Positions 31,809 through 40,610 of a stretch of 64,000 nt of DNA are shown here, in pieces. The DNA is from Elusimicrobiota bacterium. Its GTDB lineage: Bacteria; Elusimicrobiota; Elusimicrobia; UBA1565. The DNA is taken from positions 1 to 64,000 of the forward strand of contig JACPXC010000028.1 in assembly GCA_016196755.1 (NCBI GenBank), written 5' to 3'. Under the pieces are notes generated by a model. The model was not told where the DNA came from and searched no databases. It was given only the letters and a program-made list of their open reading frames with translations. Position 1 is the stretch's first letter. Each line of letters begins with the position of its first letter. The position numbers and the translations under genes were made by a program.

Positions 31809-33197
31809 ATGAGATCCACCATCCTGGCGCTGCTGCTGGCCGCCCCCGCTTCGGCGGAGTTCTCCGCCGAGCTCGTCTCGCGGCTCAAGTCCTCGGTCGT
31901 CAACATCGAGGTCTCGGTCCAGCACGGCCTCAACGCCGAGAGCACCGGCAAGCGCGGGGGCACGGGCTTCATCGTCGACGCCGAGCGCGGGATCATCGCC
32001 ACCAACCGCCACGTCGTCGGGACGAGCCCCGCGCTCATCAAGATCGTGTTCGAGGACGGCTCCACCGCCGAGGCGCGCATCTGGTACTACGACGCCTGGC
32101 ACGACTTCGCCTTCATCAAGCTCGAGCCCGACCCGGTCCGGCCCGCGCTCAAGGCGGTGGCGCTGGGCGACTCCTTCGCCCTCAAAGAGCAGGAGGACGT
32201 CCTCCTGGTCGGCAACAACGACGCCCAGGAGTACTCGGTCAAGTTCGGCAAGACCGCGAACCTCTGGCTCTGCCGCGACCGCCGCCATTCGGCGACCCTG
32301 CAGACCACCTTCGACCGCGCAGGCGGCTCCTCGGGCTCCCCGGTCTTCAACTCCTCCGGACAGGTGGTGGCGATCCACTTCTCGGGGACCGACACGACGA
32401 GCTTCGAGATGCGCGTCGAGTACCTCAAGGACGTCTTAGCGCAGCTCAACCGCGACGGCAAGGCCCAGCGCGGGGAGATCGGCGTCGACCTCGACACGAT
32501 CCTCATCTCCGACGCCCGCAAGCACTTCAAGCTGCCCGAGGACCTGGCCAAGGAGCTCTCGGCTCTGCGCGCCGACAGCAAGCGCGTCGCCGTGGTCGAG
32601 TACGTCTCCCCGCGCTCCCCCGCCGCGGGGCAGCTCATGGCCGGGGACATCGTCCTCAAGGTGGAGGGGCGCTGGGTCGGCGACGACGTCTACCTCTTCG
32701 ACAAGCTCGTCGACGAGAAGGTCGGCAAGAAGGCCGCGCTGTCGGTCCTGCGCAACGGCCGGCCTCTGGTGGTGCGCCTGCCGGTGGAGGACGCCGAGGC
32801 CTGGAAGGTGCGCCAGTTCGTCCTGTTCGCGGGCGGCGTCGTCCACGCGACGACCCCCGAGCATCGGCTGGCGCTCAACATCGAGAGCGACGGGGTCTTC
32901 CTGCCTCAGGCCGAGAAGGGCTCCTCGTTCTCGGACCTCGGCCGCGAGGGCTCCCCGACCAAGTACCTGCTGCTCATCGAGAGCGTCAACGGCGTGCCCA
33001 CCCCCGACCTCGACCGCTTCGTCGAGGTGGTAAGGGGCTTGAAGGACGGCGACCACATCTACGTGAACGTCTCCGACAGGTGGCGCACTCAGTCCAACAC
33101 GCAATCGCGGACGGTGCGCCTCGACCTGAAATACTTCCCGCTCCGGGTCTTCGACTGGAGCGAGAAGAAGCTCGAGTGGCAGCCGCGCGGCGGCTGA
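31809..33197 (+). CDS. Secreted trypsin-like (HtrA-type) protease with PDZ domain(s)
   Basis: TNRHVVG, DFAFIKL, GGSSGSPVF catalytic triad; PDZ-like SPAAGQLMAGDIVLKVEG. Confidence 0.85.
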   Translation: MRSTILALLLAAPASAEFSAELVSRLKSSVVNIEVSVQHGLNAESTGKRGGTGFIVDAERGIIATNRHVVGTSPALIKIVFEDGSTAEARIWYYDAWHDFAFIKLEPDPVRPALKAVALGDSFALKEQEDVLLVGNNDAQEYSVKFGKTANLWLCRDRRHSATLQTTFDRAGGSSGSPVFNSSGQVVAIHFSGTDTTSFEMRVEYLKDVLAQLNRDGKAQRGEIGVDLDTILISDARKHFKLPEDLAKELSALRADSKRVAVVEYVSPRSPAAGQLMAGDIVLKVEGRWVGDDVYLFDKLVDEKVGKKAALSVLRNGRPLVVRLPVEDAEAWKVRQFVLFAGGVVHATTPEHRLALNIESDGVFLPQAEKGSSFSDLGREGSPTKYLLLIESVNGVPTPDLDRFVEVVRGLKDGDHIYVNVSDRWRTQSNTQSRTVRLDLKYFPLRVFDWSEKKLEWQPRGG

Positions 33198-33201
33198 CGG
33201 A

Positions 33202-33903
33202 CTAGGCCTGCACGTCCTCGGGCAGGCCCTGCGGCCCCGCCTCGCGCTCCGCGCCGTGGCGGATGTCCTTGCCGAGCACCATGAAGATGGCGTCCTCGGC
33301 GATGTTCGTCGCGTGATCGGCGATGCGCTCGAGGTTGCGCGAGATCAGGATATGCTCGAGCGCGCGCTGGATCGTCGAGGCGTCCGACTGCATGAGCGCC
33401 AACAGCTCCGAGAAGGTGCTGCTTTTGAGCCGGTCCTCCTCGTCGTCGCGGTCGATGACCGAGCGGGCCAGCTCGACGTCGCCGCGCGCGAAGGAGTCGA
33501 GCGCGTCCTTGAGCATCCCGGCGGCGAGCTCGGCCATGCGCGGGATGTCCCCCAGGCGCATCGGCGGCAGGCGGCAGAGATGCAGGCTCGTCTCGGCGAT
33601 GTTGACCGCCTGGTCGCCGACGCGCTCGAGGTCCGAGTTGACCTTGATCGCGGCCGCCACCAAGCGCAGGTCGATGGCGGCCGGCTGGTGCAGGGCCAAC
33701 AGGCGCAGGCAGCGCTCGTCGACTTCGATATGGAGCCGGTTGACCTTCTCCTCGCGTTCCCGGATGCCGTCCATGAGCGCCGCGTCGTGGTCGAGGAGTA
33801 GCTTGACCGCGAGATGGATCATCTCCTCGCAGACCCCGCCCATGCCCATGAGCGTGTCGCGCAGGCTCTCGAGGTCGGGGTCGATCGTCCGCTTGTGCGT
33901 CAT
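33202..33903 (-). CDS. phoU: Phosphate signalling protein PhoU
   Basis: Repeat pattern [12 protein letters not shown] and [18 protein letters not shown]; start 33903. Confidence 0.93.
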   Translation of the reverse strand: MTHKRTIDPDLESLRDTLMGMGGVCEEMIHLAVKLLLDHDAALMDGIREREEKVNRLHIEVDERCLRLLALHQPAAIDLRLVAAAIKVNSDLERVGDQAVNIAETSLHLCRLPPMRLGDIPRMAELAAGMLKDALDSFARGDVELARSVIDRDDEEDRLKSSTFSELLALMQSDASTIQRALEHILISRNLERIADHATNIAEDAIFMVLGKDIRHGAEREAGPQGLPEDVQA

Positions 33904-34691
33904 CCGAACCTCCCGGTGATGTAGTCCTCGGTGCGCTTGTCCTTCGGGCGCGTGAACAGGTCGCGAGTGGGCCCGGACTCGACCATCTCCCCCATCAGCA
34001 TGAAGACGGTGCGGTCGGACACGCGCGCGGCCTGCTGCATGTTGTGCGTGACGATGACGATGGTCAAGCGGGAACGGAGCTCGAGGATGAGCTCCTCGAT
34101 GCGCGCGGTGGCGATCGGGTCGAGCGCCGAGCAGGGCTCGTCGAGGAGGAGGACCCGGGGCTCGACGGCCAGGGCGCGCGCAATGCACAGGCGCTGCTGC
34201 TGGCCGCCGGAGAGGCCGGTGGCCGGGGCGCTTAGGCGGTCCTTCACCTCGTCCCAGAGCGCCGCCATGCGCAGGCTCTCCTCGACGCGGCGGCGGATGA
34301 GCTCCCGGTCGCTGACGCCGGCCAGGGTGAGGCCGGCGGCGACGTTCTCGCCGATCGACATCGTCGGGAAGGGGTTCGGGCGCTGGAAGACCATCCCGAC
34401 GTGGCGGCGCAGGACCACGGGGTCCATCGCCAGGATGTCCGCGCCGTCGAGCAGGGCCGTGCCGCGGCACCAGGCGCCCGGGATGTTCTCGTGCATGCGG
34501 TTGAGGCAGCGGATGAGGGTCGACTTGCCGCAGCCCGAGGGGCCGATGATGGCCGTCACCGAGTTCTCGGACACCGTCATCGCCACGCCGCGGATCGTCT
34601 CGGGGGCGCCGTAGCCCGCGCGAAGATCGGCCACCGAGATGACCGTCTTCGTCTCCAGGGCGGCCGGGCGCTCTATGATCAGGGTCTGCAT
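33900..34691 (-). CDS. pstB: Phosphate ABC transporter ATP-binding protein
   Basis: [50 protein letters not shown]; 4-bp overlap. Confidence 0.96.
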   Translation of the reverse strand: MQTLIIERPAALETKTVISVADLRAGYGAPETIRGVAMTVSENSVTAIIGPSGCGKSTLIRCLNRMHENIPGAWCRGTALLDGADILAMDPVVLRRHVGMVFQRPNPFPTMSIGENVAAGLTLAGVSDRELIRRRVEESLRMAALWDEVKDRLSAPATGLSGGQQQRLCIARALAVEPRVLLLDEPCSALDPIATARIEELILELRSRLTIVIVTHNMQQAARVSDRTVFMLMGEMVESGPTRDLFTRPKDKRTEDYITGRFG

Positions 34692-35548
34692 CAGTGTTGG
34701 GCTCCGGCGGCGGGCTTGAGCGCCAGCCGCGCGACGACGTTTACGGCCAGGACGAGCATCAGCAGGAGGAACGCCGCCGCCCACGCCTGGTCCTGCCAGT
34801 CCTTGTATGGGGAGATGGCGTAGGTGAAGATGCTGTGCGGCAGGGTGGCGATGGGATGAAGGAGCCCCTCGCCCCAGAAACGGTTGCCGAAGGCGGTGAA
34901 GATGAGCGGGGCGGTCTCGCCGGCCACCCGCGAGAGCGACAGCAGGGAGGCCGTCAAGAGACCGCGCGCCGCGGTTGGCAGGACGACGCGCAGGATCACC
35001 TTCCAGCGCGGCAGGCCCAGGGCCAGCGCCGCCTCGCGGACGCTGACCGGGACGAGCCGGATGAACTCCTCGGAGGTGCGCAGGACCATCGGGATGAGGA
35101 TCGCGGCCAGGGCCACGCTGCCGGCCAGGGCGCTGAAATGCTTCATCGGGATGACGACCACGGTGTAGGCGAAGATGCCCATGACGATCGAGGGAACGCC
35201 GTTGAGCACGTCGGCGGCGTAGCGGACCCAGAAGCCGGCCCGGCCGTTGCCGTACTCGGCGAGAAAGACGGCCCCACCGACGCCGAGAGGGATGCCGATG
35301 AGCCCCGCCAGGCCGACGACCTTGACCGTGCCGATGATCGAGTTCGCGATCCCCCCGCCCACCTCGCCGACCGGCTTCGGCAGGTTGACCAGGAAGCCCC
35401 AGCTAAGCGCCCCGAAGCCCTTGGCCGCGATGTAGCCGAGGATGGCAAAAAGAAACGACAGAGAGATCAGCGCGCAGACGCCTGTCAGGCCGAACATGAG
35501 GGCGTTGACGGCGGCGCGCCGGCGCAGCGAGGCGGCGTCGGGCCTCAT
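34691..35548 (-). CDS. pstA: Phosphate ABC transporter permease
   Basis: [46 protein letters not shown]; operon position. Confidence 0.95.
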   Translation of the reverse strand: MRPDAASLRRRAAVNALMFGLTGVCALISLSFLFAILGYIAAKGFGALSWGFLVNLPKPVGEVGGGIANSIIGTVKVVGLAGLIGIPLGVGGAVFLAEYGNGRAGFWVRYAADVLNGVPSIVMGIFAYTVVVIPMKHFSALAGSVALAAILIPMVLRTSEEFIRLVPVSVREAALALGLPRWKVILRVVLPTAARGLLTASLLSLSRVAGETAPLIFTAFGNRFWGEGLLHPIATLPHSIFTYAISPYKDWQDQAWAAAFLLLMLVLAVNVVARLALKPAAGAQH

Positions 35549-36504
35549 GCCGCCCCGCGGGACGGCGGGCGGATCAGCAGGCGCGCCAAGCCGTTGATGA
35601 CGATCGTCACCGCGAAGAGCGCTAGGCCGATGGCGACCAGCGCGTGCAGGTAGAGGTCGGAGGAAGCCTCGGCGAACTCGTTGGCCAGGACGGCCGACAT
35701 CGTGTAGGCCGGGGCGAACAGAGACCAGGAGGCCTTGGGGTCGTTTCCGATGACCATCGTCACGGCCATCGTCTCACCCAGCGCGCGGCCCAAGGCGAGG
35801 AACACGGCGCCGAGGATGCCCGAGCGCGCGAAAGGCAGGCTGACCTTGGACACGACCTCCCAACGGGTGGCTCCCAGCGCCAGCATGGCCTCCTTCAAAG
35901 GCCCCGGCACGCCGAGCAGGATGTCGCGGGTGATGCTCGTGATGTAGGGCAGGACCATGACCGAGAGGACCAGGGCCGCCGAGAGCATGCCGACCCCGTA
36001 GGCCGGGCCCTCGAAGAACGGCAGCCAGCCCAGCCAGCGTCCCAGGGCGGGCTCGACCGCGCGCACGGCGGGAACGAGGACGAAGATGCCCATGAGGCCG
36101 AGGACGACGCTGGGCACCGCGGCGAGGAGCTCGATGAGGAAGGTGGCGGCGTCGGCCAGACGCCGGGGCGCCAGCTCGGTCAGGAAGATCGCCGCCCCGA
36201 CCCCCAGCGGCACGGAGATCGCCAAGGCTAGGAACGAGGAGTAGAGGGTCCCGAACAGGAACGGCCAGGCGCCGAACTCCTCGGCCACCGGGTCCCAGAC
36301 GCTGGTCCAGAAAAACGGCAGCCCGTAGCGCGACCAGGCCTGTCGGGAGTTCCACGCCAGCTCGAGGGCTATCCCCGCCGCCAGCGCCAGCACGACGGCG
36401 GCGGCGCAGAACGCCGCGCGCCGAAAGGCGCGGTCGCCGGCGCTCTCGCGCGCGCGGACGGGCGCGGCCAGGGGGCGGGGCGGGACTTCGAGCGCGGCGC
36501 TCAT
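35545..36504 (-). CDS. pstC: Phosphate ABC transporter permease
   Basis: PFLFGTLYSSFLALAISVPLGVGAAIFLTE; LGRALGETMAVTMVIGN; start MSAALEV. Confidence 0.95.
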   Translation of the reverse strand: MSAALEVPPRPLAAPVRARESAGDRAFRRAAFCAAAVVLALAAGIALELAWNSRQAWSRYGLPFFWTSVWDPVAEEFGAWPFLFGTLYSSFLALAISVPLGVGAAIFLTELAPRRLADAATFLIELLAAVPSVVLGLMGIFVLVPAVRAVEPALGRWLGWLPFFEGPAYGVGMLSAALVLSVMVLPYITSITRDILLGVPGPLKEAMLALGATRWEVVSKVSLPFARSGILGAVFLALGRALGETMAVTMVIGNDPKASWSLFAPAYTMSAVLANEFAEASSDLYLHALVAIGLALFAVTIVINGLARLLIRPPSRGAA

Positions 36505-36533
36505 GTCGGCGGAGTCATCGTAGCGGGAGGGTG

Positions 36534-36581
36534 TGACGCGGGGGTGACGCGGGGGTGACGACGGCCTAAAATCGGGGTGAC
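36534..36581 (-). promoter_or_regulatory. Pho-box-like array between pstS and pstC
   Basis: TGAC (GTCA on minus) at 36534, 36545, 36556 (11-bp spacing) and 36578 (+22). Confidence 0.7.
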
Positions 36582-36582
36582 A

Positions 36583-36612
36583 GGGCCCCGCCCCGGAGAG
36601 GAGGCGGGACCC
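36583..36612 (-). terminator. Possible attenuating hairpin downstream of pstS
   Basis: GGGCCCCGCC (36583-36592) / GGCGGGACCC (36603-36612) stem; no clear T tract. Confidence 0.4.
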
Positions 36613-36621
36613 CATCGAGCC

Positions 36622-37656
36622 CTACTTCACCTTCTGGACGGCGGCCTTCACGAGCTCGATGACCTTGCCGGGCAGGGGCGCGTAGCCCAACTCCGATGCC
36701 ATCTTCTGTCCGTCCTTGAGCATCCAGACCAGGAAGTCCTTGATCGCCGCCCCCTTGCCGGCCGGGTTCTTCTCGTAGACCAGGAGCCAGGTGAAGGTGG
36801 AGATCGGATACGCGTTCTCGCCCTTGGCGTTGACGATCGAGACCCGGAAGTCGGCTGGCATCTTGGTCCCCGCCGCCGCGGCCGTCACGCTCTCCACCTC
36901 GGGCGCGACGAACTTGCCGGCCTTGTTCAAGATCGCCGCCGTGGCCAGGCTGTTGTGCTTGGCGTAGATGAGCTCGACGTAGCCGATCGAGTTCGGCGAC
37001 TGCTGGACCAGGCCGGCCACGCCTTCGTTGCCCTTGCCGCCGAGGCCCACCGGCCATTTGACCGAGGTGGCCACGCCGACCGTCCGCTTCCACTCGGGGC
37101 TGACCGCCGAGAGATAGTCGACGAAGCAGTAGGTCGTCCCCGAGCCGTCGGCCCGGTGGACGACGGTGATGGGGGCGCTGGGAAGGGAGGCCGTCGGGTT
37201 TAAGTCCTTGATGCGCTTGTCGTCCCAAACGGCGACCTTGCCTAGGAAGATGTCTGCCAGCAGGGGACCGCTCAGCTTGAGCTCCCGGAGCTCCTTGCCG
37301 TCGGCGCCCTTCACGTTGAAGACGGCGACCACCGCACCCAGCACCGTGGGCACGTGCAGGATCTTCCCGGAGACCTTGCGGATCTGCTCCTCGGTCATCG
37401 GCCCGTCCGTGGCGCCGAAGTCGACGGTCTTCTTGGTGACCTGCTGGATGCCCCCGCCCGAGCCGATGGACTGGTAGTTGATGCGCACGTCCGCCCCGGT
37501 GCGGGCATATTCATCGAACCACTTCGAGTAGATCGGATACGGGAAGGTGGCCCCCGCCCCGGTCAGCGACGCCGCGGCGAAGGCGCCGGCCGCCGGCTGG
37601 AGCGCGGCGGCGGCCGCCAGGACGACGATCCTCAGGGTCTTCATTTTGATGTTCAT
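36622..37656 (-). CDS. pstS: Phosphate-binding protein PstS
   Basis: LTGAGATFPYPIYSKW, YQSIGSGGGIQQ, ATDGPM, HRADGSGTTY. Confidence 0.96.
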   Translation of the reverse strand: MNIKMKTLRIVVLAAAAALQPAAGAFAAASLTGAGATFPYPIYSKWFDEYARTGADVRINYQSIGSGGGIQQVTKKTVDFGATDGPMTEEQIRKVSGKILHVPTVLGAVVAVFNVKGADGKELRELKLSGPLLADIFLGKVAVWDDKRIKDLNPTASLPSAPITVVHRADGSGTTYCFVDYLSAVSPEWKRTVGVATSVKWPVGLGGKGNEGVAGLVQQSPNSIGYVELIYAKHNSLATAAILNKAGKFVAPEVESVTAAAAGTKMPADFRVSIVNAKGENAYPISTFTWLLVYEKNPAGKGAAIKDFLVWMLKDGQKMASELGYAPLPGKVIELVKAAVQKVK

Positions 37657-37780
37657 CAGGGTCTCCTTGAAGGGTTTTCGCATTCTATCGCGCCTCGTGA
37701 AGGTGGGAGGTTGCGGTTTCATCGCGGTCATTTGACCAAGTCGCGACGCCGCCACCCATATCCGCGGCGTAAACTGGCCG

Positions 37781-37818
37781 TGACGACGGCGTGACCCGGG
37801 CGTTCAAACGGAGTTGAC
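37781..37818. promoter_or_regulatory. Pho-box-like array in the pstS / nucleotidyltransferase divergent promoter
   Basis: TGAC at 37781 and 37792, degenerate TTCA at 37803, TGAC at 37815. Confidence 0.6.
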
Positions 37819-37874
37819 GCGGCGGTCATGCGGCCTCCATGGCCCCAAAGGGACTCCCTCCTTAGAATCTCCCC

Positions 37875-38825
37875 ATGGGGGAATACATGAACCACAGCGG
37901 CCGCGAAGGGAATCCTTGGAGCATCGTGCTGTCGGGAGGCGAAGGGCGTCGCCTGGCGCCGTTTATCCGTGAGATGTTCGGCACGGAGCGCCCCAAGCAG
38001 TACTGCGCGTTCACCGGCCGCCGCACGATGCTCGAGCACACGCTCGACCGCGCCGCGCGCTTCTCCGGCCCCCAGCGCGTCGTCACCGTGATCGACAACG
38101 GCCACTGGGGCTGGATCGACGAGCCGCGCCGCCTCTTCATCCCGGGCCGGATCGTGGCCCAGCCCGACGCGCGCGAGACCGGTCCCGGGATCCTCTTCCC
38201 CCTCTCCTACGTCCTGGCCGAGGACCCCGACGCCACCGTGGCCATCCTCCCCTCCGACCACTTCATCAAGCCCGACGCCGCCTTCGACGCCGAGCTCAAG
38301 CGCGCGGCGACGATCGCCGCGGCCCTCCCCGACCGCATCTGCCTGGTCGCCGCCCGTCCGGACCGCCCCGAGGAGGACTACGGCTGGATCGAGCCCGGCG
38401 AGTGGGTGGTCGGCAGCGGGCTCTGCGCGCGCACCGTGCGGAAGTTCGTCGAGAAGCCGAGCGCCCGCGAGGCCTCGCGCATGAACCAGGCCGGCTGGCT
38501 CTGGAACACGATGATCATGGTCGGGCGCGCGAAGGCCTTCCGCGACCTGGCTCGCGCGGTCCAGCCCGAGCTGGCTTACCGGTTCGAGGCGCTGACCGAG
38601 GCCATCCGGCTCGGCCGGGATGCCGAGGTCCTGCCCGAGGTCTATCAGGACCTGCCCTCGGTCAACTTCTCCAAGGAGATGCTGGGCCGGGCGCCCGAGC
38701 GCCTGGTCGCCCTGCCGATGGCGGGCGCGCTCTACTGGTGCGACTGGGGGCGCGAGGAGCGGGTCCAGGCAACGCTCAAGTGGCTGAAGCTGGCGCCGAC
38801 CTTCGAGCGAGAGGCCGCGATTTGA
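37875..38825 (+). CDS. Mannose-1-phosphate guanylyltransferase-like nucleotidyltransferase
   Basis: VLSGGEGRRLAPFIREMFGTERPKQYCAF, ILPSDHFI, EKPSAREA, WNTMIM. Confidence 0.85.
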   Translation: MGEYMNHSGREGNPWSIVLSGGEGRRLAPFIREMFGTERPKQYCAFTGRRTMLEHTLDRAARFSGPQRVVTVIDNGHWGWIDEPRRLFIPGRIVAQPDARETGPGILFPLSYVLAEDPDATVAILPSDHFIKPDAAFDAELKRAATIAAALPDRICLVAARPDRPEEDYGWIEPGEWVVGSGLCARTVRKFVEKPSAREASRMNQAGWLWNTMIMVGRAKAFRDLARAVQPELAYRFEALTEAIRLGRDAEVLPEVYQDLPSVNFSKEMLGRAPERLVALPMAGALYWCDWGREERVQATLKWLKLAPTFEREAAI

Positions 38826-39835
38826 GGATCCTCATCGTCTCCGACTCCTGGCATCCCCAGGTAAACGCCGTGGTTAGGACGTTCGAGGCGCTCTCCAGTG
38901 AGTTGGCCTGGCTCGGCCACGACGTCTTGGTGGCCGGCCCCGAGATATCCCATTCCCTGCCCTGTCCAGGGGAGCCCAGCATCCGCCTGGCGGTCCGGCC
39001 GGGCCGAGCGCTGCGGATGCTGCTCAACTCCTTCAAACCCGACACCCTCCACATCGCCACCGAGGGCCCCTTGGGTTGGGCAGCCCGGAGGCTCTGTATA
39101 GAGGAAGGGCGCCCTTTCACGACCTCCTATCACACACGCTTTCCCGAGTATGTCTTGGCCCGGCTCGGCCTCCCGCTCATGGCTAGCCGAACCTTCCTCA
39201 AACGCTTCCACGCTCCCTCCGCGGCCGTGCTGGCCGCCACCCCGACGCTAAAGGCCGAGCTCGAAGCCGCGGGCTACGAGCGCGTCGTCCTCTGGGGCCG
39301 CGGCGTGGACGCCGGGCAGTTCTTCCCGAGGCGCCTGAGGCTCCCGGACGATCCCCGCCCGATATCCCTCTATGCCGGCCGCGTCACGGCCGAGAAAGGC
39401 GTCGAGGATTTCCTGCGTCTGGACCTGCCGGGCGCCAAGTGGGTGGCTGGCGACGGCCCGGACCTCCCGAGGCTGGAGGCGCGTCATCCCGATGTCCGCT
39501 TCTGGGCGACGCAGCGGCCCCAGGACCTGGCGCGCCTCTACTCCGCCGCCGACGTGTTCGTCTTCCCCAGCCGCACCGACACCTACGGCCTGGTCCTCCT
39601 CGAGGCGCTGGCCTGCGGCCTGCCGGTGGCGGCCTACCCGGTGCCGGGCCCTATCGATGTCGTAACCGATCCCAAGGTCGGCGTCCTCGACGAAGACCTC
39701 GGACGCGCGGCTCGCGCGGCCCTGGGGCTTTCCCGCGCCGCCTGCCGGAAGTTCGCGCTCAAGCACACCTGGCGCGCCAGCGCCGAGCGATTCCTCAAGA
39801 TCATCCGTCAGTCCGAAGTGCCCACTCCAGCCTAG
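38822..39835 (+). CDS. GT4 glycosyltransferase (MgtA/SqdX-like lipid glycosyltransferase family)
   Basis: TTG start overlapping the previous stop; ILIVSDSWHPQVNAVVRT, TSYHTRFPEY, LYAGRVTAEKG, FVFPSRTDTYGLVLLEALACG. Confidence 0.85.
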   Translation: MRILIVSDSWHPQVNAVVRTFEALSSELAWLGHDVLVAGPEISHSLPCPGEPSIRLAVRPGRALRMLLNSFKPDTLHIATEGPLGWAARRLCIEEGRPFTTSYHTRFPEYVLARLGLPLMASRTFLKRFHAPSAAVLAATPTLKAELEAAGYERVVLWGRGVDAGQFFPRRLRLPDDPRPISLYAGRVTAEKGVEDFLRLDLPGAKWVAGDGPDLPRLEARHPDVRFWATQRPQDLARLYSAADVFVFPSRTDTYGLVLLEALACGLPVAAYPVPGPIDVVTDPKVGVLDEDLGRAARAALGLSRAACRKFALKHTWRASAERFLKIIRQSEVPTPA

Positions 39836-39852
39836 TACTGGGAGGGGGCTCT

Positions 39853-39905
39853 GTCACGCCGCCGTCATCCCCCCGTCGCGCCCCCGCTGTGTCATCGCCC
39901 CGTCA
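39853..39905 (+). promoter_or_regulatory. Pho-box-like array upstream of phoB
   Basis: GTCA at 39853, 39864; GTCG at 39875; GTCA at 39891, 39902; followed by TAAAAT at 39914. Confidence 0.7.
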
Positions 39906-39926
39906 CCACGGCGTAAAATTTAAGCA

Positions 39927-40610
39927 ATGGAGACCAAGATCCTGGTGGTCGAAGACGAGAAGAGCCTCGTCCGCCTCCTAAAATACAACCTGGAGAAGGA
40001 AGGCCATAAGGTCCTCTCGGCCGAGGACGGCAAAGCCGGTCTGGCCCTGGCCCGCAAGGAGAAGCCGGCTCTGATCATCCTCGACGTCATGATGCCCAAG
40101 CTCGACGGCCACGAACTCTGCCGAACCCTGCGCGCCGAGTCCGCTGTGCCCATCCTGTTCTTGACCGCGAAGAAATCCGAGCTGGACCGCATCCTCGGCC
40201 TCAAACTGGGGGCCGACGACTACGTGACCAAGCCGTTCTCGGTCGGCGAGCTCGTCGCCCGCGTGGCGGCGCTCCTGCGCCGTGCCCAGGGCCAGGTCGC
40301 CGTCCGGCCGCCGACCGAGCACCGCTTCGGCGAGCTCAGCGTCGACGTCGAGCGCCACGAGGTCCGGGTCAAGGGCGCGCTCGTGACCCTGACCCACCGC
40401 GAGTTCGAGTTCCTCAAGCTCCTCATGGAGGCCGACGGCCGGGTCCTGAGCCGCGACATCATCCTGGAGCGGGTCTGGGGCTACGACCGCTCGATGGACA
40501 TCGACACGCGCACCGTCGACCAGCACATCGCCCGCCTGCGCCGGAAGCTCGGGGCCGAGGGCGACCGCGTCGAGACCGTCCTCAACTCCGGCTACAAGCT
40601 GCGCCGCTGA
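39927..40610 (+). CDS. phoB: PhoB-type OmpR-family response regulator
   Basis: LVVEDEKSLVRLL, ILDVMMPKLDG, LTAKKS, YVTKPF, winged-helix C-terminus. Confidence 0.9.
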   Translation: METKILVVEDEKSLVRLLKYNLEKEGHKVLSAEDGKAGLALARKEKPALIILDVMMPKLDGHELCRTLRAESAVPILFLTAKKSELDRILGLKLGADDYVTKPFSVGELVARVAALLRRAQGQVAVRPPTEHRFGELSVDVERHEVRVKGALVTLTHREFEFLKLLMEADGRVLSRDIILERVWGYDRSMDIDTRTVDQHIARLRRKLGAEGDRVETVLNSGYKLRR

